A stretch of DNA of 64,000 bases from Kutzneria sp. CA-103260 (lineage in GTDB: Bacteria; Actinomycetota; Actinomycetes; Mycobacteriales; Pseudonocardiaceae): assembly GCF_018263855.1 (NCBI RefSeq), contig NZ_CP073318.1, forward strand, positions 3,162,001 through 3,226,000. Direction: 5' to 3'. This document shows positions 53,438 to 61,435 of the stretch, one piece after another. Position numbers and translations under genes: made by a program. Numbering within the stretch: the first letter of the stretch is position 1; every line of letters begins with the position of its first letter. The notes under the pieces were generated by a model that was given only the letters and a program-made list of their open reading frames with translations, was not told the DNA's origin and did not search any database.

Positions 53438-54355
53438 ATGACACGTGTCACGACTCCGTTCGGATTCTCCAGCACCGCCGACGAGGTGGCCGCCGGCATC
53501 GACCTGACCGGCCGCCGCGCGATCGTCACCGGCGGCTCGTCCGGCATCGGCGTCGAGACGGCCCGCACGCTGGCCACCGCCGGCGCCGAGGTCACGCTGG
53601 CCGTCCGCGATGTCGATGCCGGCAAGCGCACCGCCGCCGACATCGGCGGCGACGTGCGGGTGGCGCACCTCGACCTGGCCGACCGCCGCACCATCGCCGA
53701 CTTCGTCGCCGGCTGGGACGGCCCGCTGCACATCCTGGTCAACAACGCCGGCGTGATGGCGATGCCCCTGGCCCGCACGCCGGAGGGGTGGGAGATGCAG
53801 TTCGCCACCAACCACATCGGGCACTTCGCACTGGCCACCGGCCTGCACCCGGCGCTCAAGGCCGCCGGCGACGCCCGGGTGGTGGCCCTGAGCTCCGCGG
53901 CCAACAAGCGGTCCCCGGTGATCTTCGACGACCTGCACTTCGCGCTGCGGCCCTACGAGGAGTGGTCCGCCTACGGCCAGTCGAAGTCCGCCAACGTGCT
54001 GTTCGCCGTCGAGGCCGCGAAGCGCTGGGCCGCCGACGGCATCACCGTCAACGCCGTGATGCCGGGCGCGATCTCCACCAACCTCCAGCGCCACGTCGGC
54101 GGCCAGCTGCGCAGCGGCAGCTACGAGTGGAAGACCACCCAGCAGGGCGCGGCCACCTCCGTGCTGCTCGCCGTCTCACCCCTGCTGGCCGGCGTCAGCG
54201 GCCGCTACTTCGAGGACTGCAACGAGGCCGAGACTCTGCACGCCGACAACGGCTCCGCCCTGCACGGCGTCGCCGCCTGGGCCCTGGACCCAGCCAACGC
54301 CTCGCGGCTGTGGGACGTCACCGAGCAGCTGCTCAGTGCACACCCAGTGGCCTGA
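53438..54355 (+). CDS. SDR family oxidoreductase
   Basis: The 305-residue classical SDR has VTGGSSGIGVETA (cofactor glycines), NNAGVMAMP (structural NNAG), VVALSSAANK (catalytic Ser) and YGQSKSANVL (catalytic Tyr/Lys). It resembles retinol-dehydrogenase-like proteins and is related to the partial SDR at the window start. Its divergence from the XRE/MmyB gene suggests that regulator controls it. It converges on the AlkB-like gene with a 23-base overlap. Confidence 0.88.
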   Translation: MTRVTTPFGFSSTADEVAAGIDLTGRRAIVTGGSSGIGVETARTLATAGAEVTLAVRDVDAGKRTAADIGGDVRVAHLDLADRRTIADFVAGWDGPLHILVNNAGVMAMPLARTPEGWEMQFATNHIGHFALATGLHPALKAAGDARVVALSSAANKRSPVIFDDLHFALRPYEEWSAYGQSKSANVLFAVEAAKRWAADGITVNAVMPGAISTNLQRHVGGQLRSGSYEWKTTQQGAATSVLLAVSPLLAGVSGRYFEDCNEAETLHADNGSALHGVAAWALDPANASRLWDVTEQLLSAHPVA

Positions 54356-54950
54356 ACTGCACGCTGATGCGGGGACCGACCGGCCGGGCCGTCTTCGGCA
54401 CCGAGTGCTCCCAGGTGCGCTGGCACGTGCCGCCCATGACGATCAGGTCGCCGTGGCCCAGCATGTGCCGCACACTCTCGCCGCCGCCCTTGGGCCGCAA
54501 CAGAAGCGCCCTCGGCGCCCCCAGCGAGACGATCGCCACCATCGTCCGCTCGGTCAGGCGGCCGCTGTTGTCCCCGTGCCAGGCCACACTGTCATGGCCA
54601 TCGCGGTAGTAGCACATGCCCGCCGTCCGGAACGACTCCCCCAGCTCCGCCCCGTAGTGCTCGGTCAGCGCCTCCCGGGCCTGGTCGAGCACTGGGTCGG
54701 GCAGTGGCACGTTCTCCCGGTAGAAGCACACCAGCCGGGGCACGTCCACGATCCGGTCGTACATCTGGCGCCGCTCCGCGTACCAGGGCACATGCCCCAC
54801 CAGCCGCTCGAACAGCACGTCCGCCCCGGTCAGCCAGCCCGGCCGCACGTCGATCCACGCCCCGTCGCCCAGCTCCGTGCGCCGTACCCCCGCCAGCCGC
54901 CCCAGCGTCGGCGCCTCCGCCTGGTCGAACAGTGATCCCTGCAACGCCAT
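54333..54950 (-). CDS. alkB: AlkB-like 2-oxoglutarate/Fe(II) dioxygenase
   Basis: The 205-residue dioxygenase matches the AlkB family: VPWYAERRQMYDR early, iron ligands His and Asp in WHGDNSG, the third His in TWEHSVPK, and Arg residues in RISVQFRPL that hold 2-oxoglutarate. It would remove alkyl lesions from DNA or RNA bases. ATG 54950 (MALQGSLFDQ) is chosen because the alternative ATG 54971 lies inside a perfect SOS box. That box predicts LexA-controlled induction after DNA damage. Confidence 0.9.
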   Translation of the reverse strand: MALQGSLFDQAEAPTLGRLAGVRRTELGDGAWIDVRPGWLTGADVLFERLVGHVPWYAERRQMYDRIVDVPRLVCFYRENVPLPDPVLDQAREALTEHYGAELGESFRTAGMCYYRDGHDSVAWHGDNSGRLTERTMVAIVSLGAPRALLLRPKGGGESVRHMLGHGDLIVMGGTCQRTWEHSVPKTARPVGPRISVQFRPLGVH

Positions 54951-54963
54951 ACCGTAGACAATA

Positions 54964-54979
54964 TCGAACATGCGTTCGA
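54964..54979. promoter_or_regulatory. LexA (SOS) box of the AlkB-like gene
   Basis: TCGAACATGCGTTCGA fits exactly the actinobacterial SOS consensus TCGAAC-N4-GTTCGA, 14 bases upstream of the AlkB-like start. LexA binding would hold the gene off until DNA damage. Confidence 0.85.
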
Positions 54980-55033
54980 ACCGCTAGTCAGGGGTTCGTC
55001 GCCGCTGAGCGAAGCCATTTCTGTGACGGTCAG

Positions 55034-55065
55034 GCTATCTGTCACATGCCGGAGCTATCTGTCAC
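55034..55065. repeat. Direct repeats GCTATCTGTCAC, possible transposon end
   Basis: The 12-base unit GCTATCTGTCAC occurs at 55034-55045 and again at 55054-55065, a 20-base period. It lies just before the TniB-like remnant. Tn5053/Tn7-like elements carry short direct repeats as transposase-binding sites near ends that contain TGTCA, so this may mark the left end of the island. Confidence 0.5.
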
Positions 55066-55110
55066 CAAGATCGACTAGATGCTCCGCCCGGCGATATGTG
55101 TCCTGTTCGG

Positions 55111-55673
55111 ATGAACCTTGCGTGGTTCGGGTCTAGGTTGTGGGGCCAGGAAGGGGTGGACGAGACCCACAACCTGAACCTCGCCACCCGGTCTGGAGCA
55201 GAAGTCTCCGACCAGCTCAAGCACTTCGCCGAACAGCAGCCGGTGACCTCCGCCTATGTCGGGATTGAGGTCGAAGCGCAGGGCCTGTTTGCCGGGGTCC
55301 GCGGCCGGCAGATCGCTGGACGGTTCACGCTGATCAGCTCCTCGTCGTTCGCCTACGGCACCGCCGAGCAGCGCGCGGCCTGGCAGCCGCTGGTCGCGAC
55401 GCTGGAGTCGCTGCTGCGCCTGCACCGCCACCAGCCCGGCACGCTGGACCGGCTGGCCGATTACCTCTACGAGCGCACCGACGGCATGATCGGCAGCCTC
55501 TCCCAGCTGATCGGGGGCGCGGCGATCCTCGCGGCGGAGACGAGGAGCAAGTCACCCGCACGCTGCTGGACCTGGTTCCGGTCGACTTCGCGGCCACCCG
55601 CGGCACCCCCAGGCGGAGCAAGCGCGCAACCATCGCGACCACGGACCCCACCTGCGCGAGCGTCTCCGGATGA
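55111..55673 (+). pseudogene. TniB-like transposition ATPase remnant
   Basis: The C-terminal part of an AAA ATPase of the TniB/TnsC type is readable: THNLNLATRSGAEVSDQLKHF, GLFAGVRGRQIAGRFTLIS, LYERTDGMIGSLSQLIGGAAILA. The Walker A and the whole N-terminus are missing. After AAET near 55542 the frame breaks and resumes one frame over as EQVTRTLLDLVPVDFAATRG, ending at 55673. It is therefore both truncated and frameshifted. No transposase (TniA) gene is left. Confidence 0.78.
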
Positions 55674-55775
55674 TCGCTAAACCGTTGATCAGCGACTGGA
55701 CGCACCCCGTCCGGGGTGTCTCCGACCACGGTGTTCTTGCCGGCATCGAGGAGATACCAGCAGGACGGCACGCAA

Positions 55776-56790
55776 ATGACGAGTATCCCTCAGCCCCGCC
55801 GCAGCTGCCGGTATTGCGGAGTCCCGCTTGCGAGTGACGCCGACTACAGCAAAGCGGTGTGTTCGAGAAGCTGCGACTTACGCGCTTATCGGGTTCGTCA
55901 ACACGAGTTGAAGGCTTTACGGAAGGATCCTGACACTCGACGGCGCTATCGGGTCTGCGACCAGGAGATCGTCAACGTTGGCGAGTTGCGGTCCGATGCC
56001 TCGTACTGCTCGGGAGCATGCCGTACGACGGCGTACCGCGACCGTAAAACGGGGCATGCCCCGCCGCCGCTCATGGCGCGACCAGACGTCAGGCCTCTTC
56101 CCATTCCCGTCAAGCCAGTCAACCATGAAACGCTCTTTTCCTACATCCGGCGTCTGACCAACGCCAATGACATTCCCGACCGCGATCTGCTTCGGCACCT
56201 ACAGAACAGCCGCGGACATCATCGAAAGGTCGACGTTGACCGTCTCGCGGCAGCCACCGGACGACCCACGCGTGCCTTGCGGCTTGCCTTGCCGGAACTG
56301 CGGAACGTCTACGAACAGCGCCTCGCGGCACGATCCGGCCACGAGGTTGATCTGTTGACCCTCCAGATCCGGCCCGCATGCCGTCGCTGCACGGCCAGCC
56401 ATGATCGGGAGTGGCGTCGGCGGCCCCGCACGGCAACTCGACATCTCGCGCATGCCGGAGATCGTTGGCGCGCAGCGCCGGCATCTCAATCTTCTTCGTC
56501 GCCACAGACGTCGGCAGGTCACCGCGGCTCACGCCGAAGCCTCGGAAATATGCCGGCGCCGACAGGAATGCCGCGACCATCAGCAGCACATCCAACGACG
56601 GATACGCACCTTCACAACGGACAGATTGCACGATGATGCCACTCCGCCTAACGTTGTGCATGCCGCGGCCTATCCCGAGATAGTCGACCTAAACAGCCTC
56701 CTCGCTGCCGACTACTGGCGCGCCTACTTGCAGGATCCGCCGATGATGACGAACGCCACAAATTCCCACCAGAAAGCCAGGAAGATTTGA
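55776..56790 (+). pseudogene. Zinc-ribbon plus TniQ-like transposition protein, degenerate
   Basis: From ATG 55776 the frame has two Cys-rich modules (SCRYCGVPL...CSRSCDLRAY, and CDQEI...YCSGACRTTAYRDRK), then a TniQ-like start: PIPVKPVNHETLFSYIRRLTNAND. It degenerates after RPACRRCTA near 56395. TniQ-like sequence resumes in another frame (LDISRMPEIVGAQRRHLNLLRRH, ending with YPEIVDLNSLLAADYWRAYL at about 56740). A deletion and a frameshift separate the parts. TniQ proteins choose targets for Tn5053/Tn7-like elements. Confidence 0.72.
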
Positions 56791-56999
56791 CACCCCTACC
56801 GATTTCACAGCACTGACGATCCAATGGAACGCTGGATGTTCAAGTAGCGGCGAACGACGATCGACGCCCACACCATCGAATGGTGGTAACTAACACACGA
56901 GGACAACAGCGACTGGATCACGACACGCCGGCCAAGATCGCGCAGTGCGTTTGCCCTGCTAGCCCGCCGCGAAAGCTGGAGGTGTTGTAAAAACTCGAC
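56791..56999. other. Intergenic gap inside the island
   Basis: This 209-base stretch separates the TniQ-like remnant from the end of the TIR gene. It has a small inverted repeat (CACCAT, three bases, ATGGTG, near 56873-56887) and nothing coding that I can support. No right transposon end is evident. Confidence 0.5.
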
Positions 57000-59027
57000 T
57001 CACGACCGAACGCCCAGGACGAACAGCACGAAACCCGACACAAAGCCGATAAAAACACCCATGAAAATCGCACCAGGAAACTTCAACAAATAGGAAATAA
57101 AGAAATCCACCCTACTTGTGGAGTCCACCCGCGGAAGCCAGTCGACGGCGAGTCGACGATACATTACCACGGCGTAGATCGTCGGCACGAAGGGGAATAA
57201 GAACATCAGCGCCACCAGGCCGTAATATCCAGCAGTCAGGACATCATTGAAGTACATGGGAGTCGGCAAACCGTCGTCGACAGTGACGGCATGAGTTTCG
57301 CCCACCGCCTGATGATGATTGTATATGTAACCGAAATCTCCGACATGCATCGCGAGCGCACACACGGCGATCGGGAGCGCCAGTGCCGCCATCAGCATCA
57401 CTCGTGAGCGAAAACGGCGCACAGTGATGCCGCGTACCGAAATGCAGTAACTCGTATTCACAACAAGAGCGCCCTCCAGTGCGGCCAGTATCAACAGGGC
57501 AGCGGTTTGCAGGTTCATCCCACGCTCCGCCACTGCACTGACGGCATACCCGTAGAACGAAGCCCCGTACACCAGAAGATTTAGCCGCAGAAAGTCGACG
57601 CCGCCTGGAGACCGAACCCGTTCCGAACCGATCGGAACGACCGGCAGAGTGGGCACGCCGGCTTTGCCGGGAAACAATACAGAAAAGAGACCATACAAGG
57701 CGTCCGGTTGCTGCTCCCGAAAATCGAACCAGTGATGCCGCCAAATTTCGTCGACATCGGTCGCCAACTTCACACTGTCGACCATCACACAAATGACCCG
57801 AAGTCCCAATCTCGAAATATCCTCGGCGAGGTTCTTTGCGTCAACGCCCGAGCTCACCAGGACCAGGTGCCAGCATTTACTCGCAGGGGTCGCTGGAATT
57901 CCAACTTCACGGGCAGCCCAGCGAATCATTTCGGCGACAGACTCGTCGCGCGGCTCGCAGTGCACGTCAATGCCACCCGAATCGCCGAAATTCACCGGGG
58001 AGAAGTCGATCGATTTCGACCATTGCCGTCGAAAGTCTTGCCGCAAGCTGCCGCCGTACTTGCGATTCATCCGTGCAAGCCGGGCACGCGGACCCAATTC
58101 TCCTTCACCAGTCCGCGACCACATATGGGCGGTCAGCGACCGGCCGACGATCACGCAGGCGGCAGCCCCGAGCGCAAAGATCAGGGTCGCGCCGATACCG
58201 AGCGGCGGGGTGGCTTCGCCAACCTCGCGTTCATTCGCCAGCCTGTCGATAAGCGAACAAGAAAAGGAGAGCACGCCGAGAATGAAAGCGTAGGACATCA
58301 TCATTATCCACAGTATAACGGAACTAGCCTGATTCCCTTGACGTGAGAGAAATTTATACAACCAGTACGCGACAAATGCAGCAATACCGACAGAAGAAAC
58401 ACCAACGCCGATGATAATACTTCCGAAAGCTCGATCGAAGCGACCCGTAAACTCGTTCATTACGGCCATTCGGCCTTGGTCGTTCCCTAGGAGCAACACG
58501 CCGATGCGAAAAAGAACAACGGAGACCCACAATGCGGACACCGAGGTCAGTACGACGATGACCGCGAGCGCCGCCAGCGGTCCGGGCATTCCCGGCCACT
58601 GTCGCAGCTCGTCATATGACACGCCACCTGCTACTTGAGCGGAATCCTTCGCTATCGCGTTCCCCAGGTTTGCCAACCCGAGTTGAAATTTAAGCCTGAT
58701 GTCGATGACCGAACACGATCGCAATTCGACGGGAAGCTCGACCGAGTCGATGACGGCGACATGAACGGGGATGCCGCGCGCCAACGCGCGCCGCCACTCA
58801 CGCTCGACGTAAACAGATCGAAGAGAACTCGGAGAGGCCAGCAATATCAGTGCGTCCGCGCGATCGAGGCCGCTCGCGATGGCCTCGGCCCAGTCCATCC
58901 CCGGCCGGATATCGTGGACGTCGATCCACGGGTCGACCAAGCCCTGCCCTTTAAGCGTCTCCATCACGGCTTCGGCGAAATAGAAGTCACGCCGCGAGTA
59001 GCTGATGAAGACTGACCGGGTCGCCAT
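57000..59027 (-). CDS. TIR-domain multi-pass membrane protein with second TIR-like domain
   Basis: The 675-residue protein starts with a TIR domain (1-140): SVFISYSRRD, WIDVHDIRPGMDWAEAI, ADALILLASPSSLRSVYVEREWRRAL, where Glu77 aligns with the catalytic Glu of NAD-cleaving TIRs. About four membrane segments (150-295) follow. Then comes a soluble part whose WHLVLVSSGVDAKNLAEDI, RVICVMVDSVKL and WRHHWFDFREQ (about 385-440) look like a decayed second TIR. About five more membrane segments end the protein. G+C is far below neighbours (22 of 60 bases in 57061-57120). It is probably a transferred defence or cell-death protein; the trigger is unknown. ATG 59027. Confidence 0.85.
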   Translation of the reverse strand: MATRSVFISYSRRDFYFAEAVMETLKGQGLVDPWIDVHDIRPGMDWAEAIASGLDRADALILLASPSSLRSVYVEREWRRALARGIPVHVAVIDSVELPVELRSCSVIDIRLKFQLGLANLGNAIAKDSAQVAGGVSYDELRQWPGMPGPLAALAVIVVLTSVSALWVSVVLFRIGVLLLGNDQGRMAVMNEFTGRFDRAFGSIIIGVGVSSVGIAAFVAYWLYKFLSRQGNQASSVILWIMMMSYAFILGVLSFSCSLIDRLANEREVGEATPPLGIGATLIFALGAAACVIVGRSLTAHMWSRTGEGELGPRARLARMNRKYGGSLRQDFRRQWSKSIDFSPVNFGDSGGIDVHCEPRDESVAEMIRWAAREVGIPATPASKCWHLVLVSSGVDAKNLAEDISRLGLRVICVMVDSVKLATDVDEIWRHHWFDFREQQPDALYGLFSVLFPGKAGVPTLPVVPIGSERVRSPGGVDFLRLNLLVYGASFYGYAVSAVAERGMNLQTAALLILAALEGALVVNTSYCISVRGITVRRFRSRVMLMAALALPIAVCALAMHVGDFGYIYNHHQAVGETHAVTVDDGLPTPMYFNDVLTAGYYGLVALMFLFPFVPTIYAVVMYRRLAVDWLPRVDSTSRVDFFISYLLKFPGAIFMGVFIGFVSGFVLFVLGVRS

Positions 59028-59292
59028 CCCACCGCCTCTCCACCTTGCTCCAGGTTCAGGCCACTCCCTCAATGTGGCGCATGGCTGTCGACCGGTGAGT
59101 GATTCTAGCCGATTGCGCCTTCTCTGCGGTGGGAAACTGCATAGCCCGACGCGTACCGGCAACCGGTCGCTCGCTACGAGCCTGCTTGCGGCGGCACGAC
59201 AGCCCGAGCGCGCCGGCACATTCCTCAAGTCCACCCGATCGGCGGCACCGACCGCGTCTACCACGGCCCGTGGGGACGGCAGTGCTGGCAGA

Positions 59293-60025
59293 ATGACTGC
59301 GGTGACGGAACCGGGGACCTCGACGGCCGGGCACACATGGGAACAACAGAGCGTCTGGTCGCAGGCAGCCGATCGCCGGAGAAGAGTCATCGGGCGATCC
59401 CGTGCCAGCGGCCTGTTGCTCTCGTCATCCTCGCGGCCATCGCCGGCACCATGGCCGCATAGGCTCTCGCCTGGGACTACACCGTCGTGGGGAAGACGCT
59501 GGCTTTCATTTCGGCAGCAGCCGTCGGCCTTGCGCCGCTCGCCGCCGCACGCACCGATCCAGCCGCAGTTCAGGCCTGGGCGCGACTTCGCTCGGTTAGC
59601 GAAGCGCTGAAAAGTGAGCTATACATCTACCTCGCGAGGACCGGCACCTACCGAACTGCCAACCCCGACCTCGAACTGCTAGCGCGCACCCAGCGGATAG
59701 TGACCGACGCCGCCGACCTGACTGTCCATATTGCCGATCTCGCTCCGGTTCAGTGAAATCTGCCAGCTGTCACCGATGTCGACTCCTACGCGGACCTCCG
59801 AGTGCGCGACCAGATCCGGAACTACTACCGGCCCCGCGCCGGGCCATGCAGTTGACCCACATGCTGACCACTCGGGCATCCGGTGACAAGCAGACTGCGG
59901 ACGGCGACTTCTTCGTCGATCAATGCGAGCGGGTCATCTCCGCCGAGAACGAGGCGTGGATGGCTAAATGGAGCGCCCCCGGCGAGTCCCGCCCACAGTC
60001 ACACCGAATACATGAAACGGGCTAA
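59293..60025 (+). pseudogene. DUF4231 (SLATT-like) membrane protein, wrecked
   Basis: Fragments in three frames line up as one DUF4231-type protein. From ATG 59293 comes TWEQQSVWSQAADRRRRVIG; after a frame change near 59405, PVALVILAAIAGTMAA, a stop at 59461, then VGKTLAFISAAAVGLAPLAA and LRSVSEALKSELYIYLAR; another stop at 59754, NLPAVTDVDSYADLRVRDQI; and finally, after a deletion, DFFVDQCERVISAENEAWMAKW. DUF4231 proteins are two-helix membrane proteins related to SLATT pore-forming effectors. Its decay next to an intact TIR gene suggests loss of a partner or of an older module. Confidence 0.75.
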
Positions 60026-60039
60026 TCCTGGGCGGCTGA

Positions 60040-60200
60040 AGCACGGCGGAGGCGTTCGGCGCGTTGAAGGAGATCTCCCAGCACACCAACGCCAAGCTGC
60101 ACGACGTCGCCGCTGTGGTGGCCGCCGGCGGCAGCAGGATCCGAGCCCCGAGGCTGACCGAGGAGGCATGCCGACGGCATAGTTCACCAGGGCAGGCCTA
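60040..60200 (+). pseudogene. ANTAR-domain C-terminal fragment
   Basis: The frame from 60040 reads EAFGALKEISQHTNAKLHDVAAVV, the C-terminal three-helix part of an ANTAR RNA-binding domain (as in EAFxxLxxxSQxxNxKLxDVA). A stop lies at 60037, and no upstream sensor domain is present. It is a short relic of a GAF-ANTAR-type regulator at the right edge of the island, ending against the pobA stop. Confidence 0.6.
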
Positions 60201-61347
60201 CGTAGTTCTCGGCGATGGTGGTGCGGGCGGCGGCGCTGGCGGCGGTGTAGCGGAGCTGGGCGAGCTGGACCTGGCGCTGGAAGGCGTCGGCGCCGGGCAT
60301 GATGTGCAGCATGGAGGTCATGGTCCAGGAGAAGGCCTCGGCCCGCCAGACGCGTTGCAGCGCGGTGTCCGAATAGGACTCGACGAGACGGGAGTCGTTG
60401 CGGCGCAGGAGCTCGGTGAGGGCGAGGGAGAGCAGGCGGACGTCGGCGATGGCGAGGTTCATGCCCTTGGCGCCGGTGGGCGGCACGATGTGGGCGGCGT
60501 CGCCGGCCAGGAACAGGCGGCCGTGCCGCATGGGAGTGGCGACGAAGCTGCGCATGGCGGTGATTCCCTTGTCCAGCACGGGCCCTTCGAGCACGGGGCT
60601 CTCGCCGTCCAGCGCCATCCGGGTGTGCAGCTCGGCCCACACCCGGTCGTCGGGCCACTCGGCGAGGTCTTCATCGGGGGCGACCTGGAGGTAGAGCCGG
60701 GTGATCTCGGGCGAACGCATGCTGTACAGGGCGAAGCCGCGTTCGTGGTAGGTGTAGGCGAGTTCGTCACGGGTGGGCGCGGCCTTGGCGAGAATGCCGA
60801 GCCAGGCAAAGGGATAGGCGTGGTCGTACGCCTCGTGCGGCACGGAACTCCGGCTGACGCCGTGGAATCCGTCGCAGCCGGCGATGACGTCGCAGACGAT
60901 TTCCTGGGGCTGGCCGGAGGAATCGGTGAAGGTGATGCGCGGGCGGTCGGTGTCGATGTCGTGCACGGCGGTGCCGCTGACCTCGAACAGGATCTGCCCA
61001 TCGTCCCGGGTACGGGCGGCGATCAGGTCCTTGACGACCTCCTGCTGCCCGTAGACGGTGACACTGCGGCCGACCAGCTCCTCGAAGGCGATGCGGTGGT
61101 CGGCTCCGTCGAAGCGCAGCGAGATGCCGCCGTGCACCAGGCCCTCGCGGTCCATCCGCTCCCCCAGGCCGACCTCGCGCAACAGGTCGGTGGTGGTGTT
61201 CTCCAGGACGCCGGCCCGCACCCGCTGCCGCACGTAGTCCTGGCTGCGTTCCTCGATCACCACGGACTCGATTCCGTTGAGGTGCAGCAGATGCGACAGC
61301 AGCAGCCCGGCCGGTCCGGCTCCGATGATCCCGACCTGTGTGCGCAT
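60184..61347 (-). CDS. pobA: 4-hydroxybenzoate 3-monooxygenase
   Basis: The 387-residue flavoprotein has the FAD motif VGIIGAGPAGLLLSHLLHLNGI, RVRAGVLENTTTDLLRE, the DG motif in GCDGFHGVSR, and the GD motif AGDAAHIVPPTGAKGMNLAIAD. These and the length match PobA, which converts 4-hydroxybenzoate to protocatechuate with NAD(P)H and oxygen. It diverges from an IclR regulator across an inverted repeat, as in other pobA/pobR pairs. ATG 61347. Confidence 0.93.
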   Translation of the reverse strand: MRTQVGIIGAGPAGLLLSHLLHLNGIESVVIEERSQDYVRQRVRAGVLENTTTDLLREVGLGERMDREGLVHGGISLRFDGADHRIAFEELVGRSVTVYGQQEVVKDLIAARTRDDGQILFEVSGTAVHDIDTDRPRITFTDSSGQPQEIVCDVIAGCDGFHGVSRSSVPHEAYDHAYPFAWLGILAKAAPTRDELAYTYHERGFALYSMRSPEITRLYLQVAPDEDLAEWPDDRVWAELHTRMALDGESPVLEGPVLDKGITAMRSFVATPMRHGRLFLAGDAAHIVPPTGAKGMNLAIADVRLLSLALTELLRRNDSRLVESYSDTALQRVWRAEAFSWTMTSMLHIMPGADAFQRQVQLAQLRYTAASAAARTTIAENYVGLPW

Positions 61348-61410
61348 GTGGTTCCTCCCTGGTTGCCGACGTACAGCATCAGGGCCAGACTGGCGGCCGT
61401 CACGGCAGGT

Positions 61411-61425
61411 TTCCGTTGAACGGAA
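61411..61425. promoter_or_regulatory. IclR-type operator TTCCGTTGAACGGAA
   Basis: A perfect odd-centred 15-bp palindrome between pobA and its divergent IclR regulator, directly before the regulator's GGAAGGG ribosome site. Its outer TTCCG-N5-CGGAA layout equals the site upstream of hyi. Confidence 0.7.
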
Positions 61426-61435
61426 GGGTCACCCG

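Noticed and set aside
54333..54971. ATG 54971 as start of the AlkB-like gene
   Set aside because: It lies inside the SOS box; ATG 54950 matches the usual start of family members.
56119..56661. A minus-strand 180-residue gene opposite the TniQ remnant
   Set aside because: No domain, odd composition, and plus-strand TniQ-like motifs on both sides of the break explain the region better.
55111..56790. A CRISPR-associated Tn7-like transposon
   Set aside because: TniB- and TniQ-like remnants alone are not enough; there are no Cas genes and no CRISPR repeats in the window.
57000..60025. A CBASS-type operon (cyclase plus effectors)
   Set aside because: The TIR and DUF4231 genes lie on opposite strands and no nucleotidyltransferase, ubiquitin-like or HORMA gene is present.
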